DNA of 64,000 nucleotides, taken from positions 1-64,000 of the forward strand of contig JAQSDW010000225.1 of NCBI GenBank assembly GCA_029946105.1. The letters run 5' to 3'. The stretch is from Reyranella sp. GTDB taxonomy: Bacteria; Pseudomonadota; Alphaproteobacteria; Reyranellales; Reyranellaceae. The notes under the pieces were generated by a model. That model was given only the letters and a program-made list of their open reading frames with translations, did no database searches and had not been told where the DNA came from. Of the stretch, positions 59,001 through 64,000 are shown one piece after another (within the stretch, counting starts at the first letter, position 1; each line of letters starts with the position of its first letter). The position numbers were made by a program, and so were the translations under genes.

Positions 59001-59185
59001 TCTTCGGGCCCATGGCCGTCGCCCTGATGGGCGGCCTGCTGGTCGCCACGGCGCTCACGCTGCTGTTCCTGCCGGCACTCTATGCCGCCTGGTTCCGGGT
59101 GAAGCAGCCAGAAACCGCCGCCGCCCCGGCGCTCGCCGCCGCCCCCGCCGGGCCACCGCCGCCGTACGCCCTGGCCGCGGAATAG
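56072..59185 (+). CDS. RND-family multidrug/solute efflux transporter
   Basis: A 1037-residue proton-driven pump with 12 membrane helices and two large periplasmic loops. It starts (GTG) MSTRTNLSALALKYSTLTVFF. Typical phrases are GRAEDPPFTIKQMVVSAAWPG, LGLLVDDAIIAVEMMMVKLE (TM4 with the conserved Asp pair) and GTIALAGMIMRNSVILVDQID. It belongs to the HAE-like group with long identity to YegM/MdtB-type or 'acriflavin resistance' pumps; the substrate is unknown. Regulated by the divergent TetR. Confidence 0.93.
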   Translation: MSTRTNLSALALKYSTLTVFFMLALSIAGVYAFFSLGRAEDPPFTIKQMVVSAAWPGATSREVEQQVTDKIETKLQELPYFFNVTSYTKPGETVIYVSLRDDVPPAKVADLWYQVRKKVGDIRGNLPQGVVGPFFNDEYGDTYSLIWAFESDGFSPAEVKDIAKAVRQRILRVPDVTKADLFGLQDEKIYIEFSHTRLAMLGVPVDQILDVVRKQNAIVASGTVETKGERVAVRVDGAPTSAADLANLPFSANGRTLTLGDVAEIRRGYQDPLQLSMRFKGKSVIGLGVVMAPGGNVQTLGKTLEAAMAEVERELPVGITVHRVANQPEVVDKSFEEFTSSLLEALAIVLVVSFISLGVRTGIIVALSVPLVLAITFVGMLLLGIDFQRISLGALIIALGLLVDDAIIAVEMMMVKLEQGFGRTEAATFAYTSTAFPMLTGTLVTAAGFVPVGFAKSSAGEYTNSIFWVVGISLIVSWFVAVLFTPWLGYRLLPQPKEQHSDPYQGRLYTLFRRVLVWCVTWRKTTIAITALAFLGSMGLMGLVQKQFFPTSNRPELIVDMRLAQGASFAATNAEVTKLERLLGANPDVSHYTAYVGAGSPRFYLPTVPELANASFGQIIVMTKDLEARERVLAMLNKAFAEDFEAVRARVQRLQNGPPVAYPVMFRVLGEDPQQVRAVAGKVRQVFKADPATRDINFDWNELAKTVRLEVDQNKARALGIDSQLLGNTLQTLLSGVVVTQYRDRAESIDVVARAVPGERLSLEGLEAINLRTANGGVVSLAQIATLRFELEEPILWRRNKDLLMTVRAGVIDGVQGPDVADRIDNALAPVRAGLPDGYRIEVGGDKEESARSQGSIFRMMPVMAFLMVLFLMLQLQSFSKLALVMLTAPLGMIGVALFLLAFNQPFGFVSLLGTIALAGMIMRNSVILVDQIDQDIEAGHTQWDAVIDATVRRARPILLTAGTAIFAMVPLSRSVFFGPMAVALMGGLLVATALTLLFLPALYAAWFRVKQPETAAAPALAAAPAGPPPPYALAAE

Positions 59186-59465
59186 CGCGGGAGTCGGGAG
59201 TCACACCACCGATCGCGTTGCGTATACGAAGAGTATCCGCCAACCACCTGTTTTCATTATAAAAAGAAGGTGGAAAGCGCCGGCGGCAGGAGTCACCAAA
59301 TGACTCGTTTTGGAATTGTCGCTTGGCGCTGACGCGGCCGGTTCGGCCTGTCTGCTTCAAGGATTTTCTCGAATTCCATGGCCGCCCTTCCTCCATCTGA
59401 AGAACTCATTGAGAGGAACATAGGATAGTATAATCGTCTTTCCAATAGGCGCCGCTTGCCGGCAA
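59186..59465. other. Non-coding spacer between the RND pump and pcp
   Basis: 280 bases between two convergent genes. No gene, tRNA or strong terminator was seen; it is AT-richer than its neighbours around 59240-59270 and 59400-59445. Confidence 0.4.
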
Positions 59466-60107
59466 TCAGGAAATCCGGCCCTCGGCGGTATGGATGTCGC
59501 CGTCGCGTGCCGCGCTTACTTCAAGAATGATCTCGATGCCGCGCACGATGTCGTCGAGTGCCATCGACGGCGCTCCGCCCAGGCGAGCAGCCTGCTCCGG
59601 CACATAGGGGATGTGCAGGAAGCCGCTGCGCATCGGAATCGGGTGACCGGCGGCCAGGTCCATCAGGGCATAGAAGATGTGGTTGCAGACGAAGGTGCCG
59701 GCGGTGTTCGACACCGCGGCCGGCAGGCCTGCCTTGCGCATCTCGGCCACACAGGCCTTGATCGGCAGCGTCGCGAAATGAGCCGCCGGGCCGTCCCGTA
59801 CCACCGGCTTGTCGATCGGCTGCTTGCCGTCGTTGTCGCGGATGCGGGCGTCCTGGATGTTGATGGCAACGCGCTCGAGGCAGAGTTCCGTTCGCCCGCC
59901 GGCCTGGCCGACACACAGGACGATGTCCGGCTTGATCTTGTCGATCGCCGTTCGCAACACCTTGGCCGAGTTGGCGTAGGAGGTCGGCAGTTGGGCGGTA
60001 TGGACGGCGATGCCGCCGATCCGCTTCTTGAGCTTTCCGACCGCGAGCAATGACGGATTGACGTCGTCGCCACCGAACGGCTCGAATCCCGTGACCAGCG
60101 CCTTCAT
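59466..60107 (-). CDS. pcp: Pyrrolidone-carboxylate (pyroglutamyl) peptidase
   Basis: 213 residues from MKALVTGFEPFGGDDVNPSL. The catalytic residues are visible: E78 (TELCLERVAIN), C141 (NTAGTFVCNHIFY) and H165 (FLHIPYVPEQ). Spacing is as in the C15 peptidases. It removes N-terminal pyroglutamate from peptides in the cytoplasm. The frame is open for ten codons upstream, but the ATG at 60107 gives the conserved start. Confidence 0.95.
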   Translation of the reverse strand: MKALVTGFEPFGGDDVNPSLLAVGKLKKRIGGIAVHTAQLPTSYANSAKVLRTAIDKIKPDIVLCVGQAGGRTELCLERVAINIQDARIRDNDGKQPIDKPVVRDGPAAHFATLPIKACVAEMRKAGLPAAVSNTAGTFVCNHIFYALMDLAAGHPIPMRSGFLHIPYVPEQAARLGGAPSMALDDIVRGIEIILEVSAARDGDIHTAEGRIS

Positions 60108-60120
60108 GCCTCTCCCCAAA

Positions 60121-60147
60121 CCGAAAGGGCGTCCCAAAAGGACGCCC
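60121..60147 (-). terminator. Terminator-like hairpin after the coxSLM-like operon
   Basis: 8-bp stem GGGCGTCC/GGACGCCC with loop CAAAA (plus-strand 60127-60147), followed on the minus strand by TTTCGGTTT, a weak U tract. It lies between coxM and pcp. Confidence 0.6.
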
Positions 60148-60175
60148 CGACGTTAGTCCGTATGGTAGCCGTCGG

Positions 60176-60973
60176 CTACTTGTTGGCGGCGTCGACCGCG
60201 CGGCGTGCCATGACGCCCACGAGATGGGCGCGATATTCGGCGCTGCCGTGGATGTCGCTGTTGAGGCCGTCGGCCGGGATCTTGATGTCCTTGATCGCCG
60301 CCGAGGAGAAGTTCTTGGAGAGCGCCTCTTCCATCGCCTTGACGCGGAAGACGGTGGCGCCGGCACCGGTCACCGCGACCCGCACGCCCGCAGCCGTCTT
60401 GGCCACGAACACGCCGACCATGGCATAGCGCGAGGCCGGGTTCGGAAACTTCATATAGGCCGCCTTCTCCGCCTTGGGAAAGCTGATGCCGGTGATCAGT
60501 TCGCCCTCAGCGAGCGCCGTCTCGAACAGGCCCTTGAAGAAGTCGTCGGCCGCGATCTTGCGGGTGTTGGTGCTGACGGTGGCATTGAGCGCCACAACCG
60601 CGCCCGGATAGTCGGCCGCCGGGTCGTTGTTGGCGACCGAGCCGCCCATCGTGCCGCGGTTGCGGACCTGCGGGTCGCCGATGTGGCCCGCAAGATAGGC
60701 CAGCGCCGGGATTGCCGCTTTGACGTCCGCCGAGCTCGCGACATCGGCGTGCCTGGTCATGCCGCCGATCACGACATTGTTGCCTTCGACCTTGATGCCG
60801 GCCAGTTCCTTCACGCCGCCGAGATCGACCACGTCGCTCGGGCGCGCCAGGCGCTGCTTCAGCGTCGGGATCAGGGTCATGCCGCCCGACATGACGCGGG
60901 CTTCGGTCTTGCCCTTCAGCAGGCCGATCGCGTCGGCGACCGACTTCGGACGATGGTAAGCGAAATCGTACAT
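60176..60973 (-). CDS. Xanthine dehydrogenase/CO dehydrogenase-family FAD subunit (CoxM-like)
   Basis: 265 residues. It starts [19 protein letters not shown], with the FAD-binding segments [14 protein letters not shown] and [22 protein letters not shown]. It passes electrons from the FeS subunit to the final acceptor in the three-subunit molybdenum hydroxylase. It is the last gene of the S-L-M operon. Confidence 0.92.
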   Translation of the reverse strand: MYDFAYHRPKSVADAIGLLKGKTEARVMSGGMTLIPTLKQRLARPSDVVDLGGVKELAGIKVEGNNVVIGGMTRHADVASSADVKAAIPALAYLAGHIGDPQVRNRGTMGGSVANNDPAADYPGAVVALNATVSTNTRKIAADDFFKGLFETALAEGELITGISFPKAEKAAYMKFPNPASRYAMVGVFVAKTAAGVRVAVTGAGATVFRVKAMEEALSKNFSSAAIKDIKIPADGLNSDIHGSAEYRAHLVGVMARRAVDAANK

Positions 60974-61001
60974 CTCAATTTCCTCCGGTTACTCGGCCGC
61001 C

Positions 61002-63386
61002 CTATTCAGCCGCTTGGTGTTGGGCGCCCTGGATCGATTGCCACACGTTGAGGGGTGTGGCGGGCATTTCGACGTGCTTGACGCCGACCGGCGCCAGCGC
61101 GTTGTGGACCGCGTTCATCACGGCCGCCGGCGACGCGATCGCGCCAGCCTCGCCGCAACCCTTCACGCCCAGCGGATTGTGCGGGCAAGGCGTGACCTTG
61201 TAGCCGAGCTTGAACGACGGGAAGTTGTCCGCGCGCGGCATGGTGTAGTCCATGAACGAGCCGCTGATGAGCTGGCCCGTGTCCTTGTCGTAGACCGCGG
61301 CCTCGAACAGCGCCTGGCCGACACCCTGTACGATGCCGCCGTGAACCTGGCCCTCGACGATCATCGGATTGATGATGTTGCCGAAATCGTCGATCGCGGT
61401 GAAGGCCACGATCTCGGTCGTGCCCGTCTCCGGGTCGATCTCGAGCTCGCAGATCTGCGTGCCGGCCGGATAGACGAAGTTCGCCGGGTCGTAGAAGGCG
61501 TTCTCGTCCATGCCCGGCTCGACTTCGCCCAACGGATAGTTGTGCGGCACGTAGGCGGCGAAGACGACCTGGGCCAGCGGCACGTTCTTGTCCGTACCCG
61601 TCACCTTGAAGACGCCGTTGTCGAATTCGACGTCGGCGACCGACGCCTCCATCAGATGGGCAGCGATCTTCTTGCCCTTGGCGATGATCTTCTCGGTCGC
61701 CTTGATGATCGCCGAGCCGCCGACGGCCAGCGAGCGCGAGCCGTAGGTGCCCATGCCGAATGGCGTCGTCGCCGTATCGCCGTGGACGATCTCGATCTGA
61801 TCCATCGGCACGCCGAGCTTGTCGTGGATGATCTGGGCGAACGTCGTCTCGTGGCTCTGGCCATGGCTGTGCGCGCCGGTCATGACTTGGACGTTGCCGG
61901 TCGGGTTGAACTTGATCTGCGCCGCTTCCCACTGACCGACGCCGGCACCCAGCGAGCCGACGACCTGCGAGGGAGCGAGGCCGCAGGCCTCGATGTAGGA
62001 CGAGAAGCCGATGCCGCGCAGCTTGCCGCGCGACTTGGCCTCGGCGCGGCGGGCTTCGAAGCCCTTGTAGTCGGCGATCTTCATGGCCTCGTCGATGATC
62101 GGCGGGTAGTTGCCCGAATCGTACTGGAGCGCCACAGGCGTCTGGTACGGGAAGGCCGTCGACGGGATGAAGTTCTTCCGGCGCAGCTCCGCCGCGTCGA
62201 TCTTCATCTCGGCCGCGGCCTTGCTGACGATGCTCTCGATGACGAAGGTCGCTTCCGGCCGCCCGGCGCCGCGATAGGCGTCGACCGGCGCGGTATGGGT
62301 GAGTGCCGCCTTGACGTTGGCGTAGATGAGCGGCGTCGTGTACTGGCCCGCCAGCAGCGTCGCGTAGAGATAGGTCGGCACCGCCGTGGAGAAAGTCGAG
62401 AGATAGGCGCCCATATTGGCGATCGTCTCGACCTTCAGCGCCAGGAACTTGCCGTCCTTGTCCAAGGCCAGCTCGGCGTGGGTGACGTGATCGCGGCCGT
62501 GGCAGTCGGTCTGGAACGATTCGCTGCGCTCGGCCGTCCACTTGATCGGCCGGCCGACGCGCGAGGCCGCCCAGCACACCATCGTCTCGTCGGCGTAGCA
62601 GAAGATCTTGCTGCCGAAGCCGCCACCCACGTCGGGGGCGATCACGCGCAGCTTGTGCTCGGGGATACCCAGCACGAAGGCCGACAGGATGAGGCGCAGC
62701 ACATGCGGGTTCTGCGAGGTCGACCACAGCGTGTAGTGGCCGGTGCCCTTGTCGTACTCCGCCGCCGCGGCACGCGGCTCCATGGCGTTGGGAATGAGCC
62801 GGTTGTTGATGAGGTCGAGCTTGGTGACATGGGCCGCCTTGGCGAACGCGGTGTCGACATCGGCCTTCACGCCGATTTCCCAGTCGTAGACCATGTTGCC
62901 CGGCGCTTCGGGGTGAACCTCGGGCGCACCCTTGTCGAATGCCTTGGCAAGGTCGACGTTCGCCGGCCTGACGTCATAGTCGACCTTGATCGCCTCGGCC
63001 GCGTCCTTGGCCTCGTCGTAGGTGTTGGCCACGACCATGGCGACGGTGTCGCCGACATAACGCACGGTATCGACCGCCATCACCGGATGGGCCGGCGCCT
63101 TGTGCGGCTGGCCATGCTTGTCCTTGACCACCCAGCCGCAGATCAGGCCGCCGACCTTGGCGTCGACCAGATCCTTGCCGGTGAAGATGTTGACCACGCC
63201 CGACATCTTTGCCGCCGCGGAAGTGTCGATGCTCTTGATCTTCGCGTGGGCATGCGGCGAACGCAGGAAATACGCGTAGGTCGCCCGTGCGAGGGGCAGA
63301 TCGTCGACATAGCGACCGGTTCCCGTCAGGAAGCGCTTGTCTTCCGTCCGAAGAACGCGGGCGCCGATTCCGGAGGCGGCGGTCAT
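61002..63386 (-). CDS. Molybdenum hydroxylase large subunit, form II CoxL type
   Basis: 794 residues, starting [30 protein letters not shown]. The molybdopterin cytosine dinucleotide regions are seen in [14 protein letters not shown] and [16 protein letters not shown], and the active-site glutamate region in KGCGEAGAI. The active-site loop reads AYRGAGR (370-376), the form II (BMS/OMP-like) signature. True form I CO dehydrogenases have AYRCSFR. So CO oxidation should not be assumed, and other aldehydes or heterocycles are possible substrates. It starts 4 bases after the CoxS stop. Confidence 0.93.
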   Translation of the reverse strand: MTAASGIGARVLRTEDKRFLTGTGRYVDDLPLARATYAYFLRSPHAHAKIKSIDTSAAAKMSGVVNIFTGKDLVDAKVGGLICGWVVKDKHGQPHKAPAHPVMAVDTVRYVGDTVAMVVANTYDEAKDAAEAIKVDYDVRPANVDLAKAFDKGAPEVHPEAPGNMVYDWEIGVKADVDTAFAKAAHVTKLDLINNRLIPNAMEPRAAAAEYDKGTGHYTLWSTSQNPHVLRLILSAFVLGIPEHKLRVIAPDVGGGFGSKIFCYADETMVCWAASRVGRPIKWTAERSESFQTDCHGRDHVTHAELALDKDGKFLALKVETIANMGAYLSTFSTAVPTYLYATLLAGQYTTPLIYANVKAALTHTAPVDAYRGAGRPEATFVIESIVSKAAAEMKIDAAELRRKNFIPSTAFPYQTPVALQYDSGNYPPIIDEAMKIADYKGFEARRAEAKSRGKLRGIGFSSYIEACGLAPSQVVGSLGAGVGQWEAAQIKFNPTGNVQVMTGAHSHGQSHETTFAQIIHDKLGVPMDQIEIVHGDTATTPFGMGTYGSRSLAVGGSAIIKATEKIIAKGKKIAAHLMEASVADVEFDNGVFKVTGTDKNVPLAQVVFAAYVPHNYPLGEVEPGMDENAFYDPANFVYPAGTQICELEIDPETGTTEIVAFTAIDDFGNIINPMIVEGQVHGGIVQGVGQALFEAAVYDKDTGQLISGSFMDYTMPRADNFPSFKLGYKVTPCPHNPLGVKGCGEAGAIASPAAVMNAVHNALAPVGVKHVEMPATPLNVWQSIQGAQHQAAE

Positions 63387-63390
63387 GGGG

Positions 63391-63876
63391 CTACACTCCT
63401 GCTGACTTCATGGCCGGTGCGGCGGCCAGGATTGCCTTCACGATATTGTGGTAGCCGGTGCAGCGGCAGAGGTTGCCCTCGAGCTCGCGGCGCACCGTCG
63501 CTTCGTCGAGCTGGTAGTTGTGGCGCTTCACCATGTCGATGGCGCTCATCACCATGCCCGGGGTGCAGAAGCCGCACTGCAGGGCGTGGTTCTCCCGGAA
63601 GGCTTCCTGCATCGGATGCAGCTTGTCGGCGCTCTCGGCCAGGCCCTCGATCGTGGTCACCTTCGATCCTTCGGCCTGGACGGCCAGGATCGTGCACGAC
63701 TTGATCGACTTGCCGTCGACGTGGACGACGCAGGCGCCACACTGGCTGGTGTCGCAGCCGACGTGTGTGCCTGTCATGCCGAGATGCTCGCGCAGGAACT
63801 GAACCAACAGCGTGCGCGCCTCGACCTTGCCCGAGACGGACTTGCCGTTGACGGTCATGGCGACGGAAATGGTCAT
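63391..63876 (-). CDS. Molybdenum hydroxylase [2Fe-2S] subunit (CoxS-like)
   Basis: 161 residues with two [2Fe-2S] clusters. The plant-ferredoxin-like set is in [16 protein letters not shown] plus the Cys in KSCTILAVQ; the second set is in [12 protein letters not shown] and [13 protein letters not shown]. It relays electrons from the molybdenum site of CoxL to FAD in CoxM. It is the first gene of the operon; the promoter should lie in 63877-64000, where no specific site was recognised. Confidence 0.94.
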   Translation of the reverse strand: MTISVAMTVNGKSVSGKVEARTLLVQFLREHLGMTGTHVGCDTSQCGACVVHVDGKSIKSCTILAVQAEGSKVTTIEGLAESADKLHPMQEAFRENHALQCGFCTPGMVMSAIDMVKRHNYQLDEATVRRELEGNLCRCTGYHNIVKAILAAAPAMKSAGV

Positions 63877-64000
63877 TACTCTTCTCCCTTACTTATTGGT
63901 TCGGTGCGACCGCGATCGTGCGCACCCGCTGGGCGTTGAATCGACTGTCGCAAGCCGCTCCGGCGGCGGTCAAGCGAATTGCGGATGACAACCGATCCGC

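Noticed and set aside
61014-63704. An 896-codon plus-strand open frame opposite coxL
   Set aside because: Same reason; the sense strand gives a complete CoxL protein and the antisense product resembles nothing.

Overview
The window looks like chromosome from a high-GC alphaproteobacterium. The main evidence is gene order: tig-clpP-clpX-lon-hup-tRNAs, then nuoABCDEFGHIJKLMN, then birA-coaX-rnj-mce-DUF1467-proS-lol genes-dnaE, plus an nnr/glnB/glnA neighbourhood. ProRS is of the short type without the large editing insertion. A metabolism-rich accessory gene set (CaiB-type CoA transferase, orphan Bug receptor, form II CoxL, PhyH dioxygenase) would suit a Reyranella- or Rhodospirillales-like soil or water organism. 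The genus is inference only.

Layout. 1-33,940 is essentially one long minus-strand housekeeping block: tRNA-His, nnr, tRNA-Leu, trigger factor, ClpP, ClpX, Lon, HU, tRNA-Val, tRNA-Asp, all fourteen complex I genes, biotin ligase, type III pantothenate kinase, RNase J, methylmalonyl-CoA epimerase, DUF1467, ProRS, the lipoprotein-export permeases and ATPase, and the 5' end of dnaE, which runs off the left edge. A plus-strand NCS2 purine permease interrupts it at 5.7-7.0 kb. 33,995-37,405 holds three tandem TetR-like paralogues and a PLP aminotransferase. 37.5-39.4 kb is glnB-glnA behind a sigma-54-type promoter.

The right part is accessory metabolism: a MaoC/HTD2-like hydratase with a CaiB/BaiF CoA transferase; hemP with an iron-box-like dyad, divergent from a frameshifted unknown gene; a TauD-like dioxygenase; a decayed PhoD-type phosphatase; a Bug receptor; nirBD; DUF4202; a tartrate/malate dehydrogenase; an amidohydrolase-monooxygenase-PhyH operon; a TetR-controlled RND pump; pyroglutamyl peptidase; and a form II coxSLM-like operon.

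The most interesting non-coding element lies in front of nirB. A near-consensus sigma-54 promoter is placed so that its transcript would begin at a pair of hairpins with hexaloops AAUGAA and AAUGGC. Both have A at loop position 1 and G at position 4, the signature of ANTAR/NasT-type RNA targets. An intrinsic terminator follows just before the nirB start codon. This predicts dual control of nitrite assimilation by nitrogen limitation (NtrC/sigma-54) and by nitrate/nitrite (NasT-like antitermination), and it fits with the sigma-54-like promoter at glnB. No wholly new system could be demonstrated. The other leads are the TetR triplet, the hemP-divergent gene and the form II CoxL operon.
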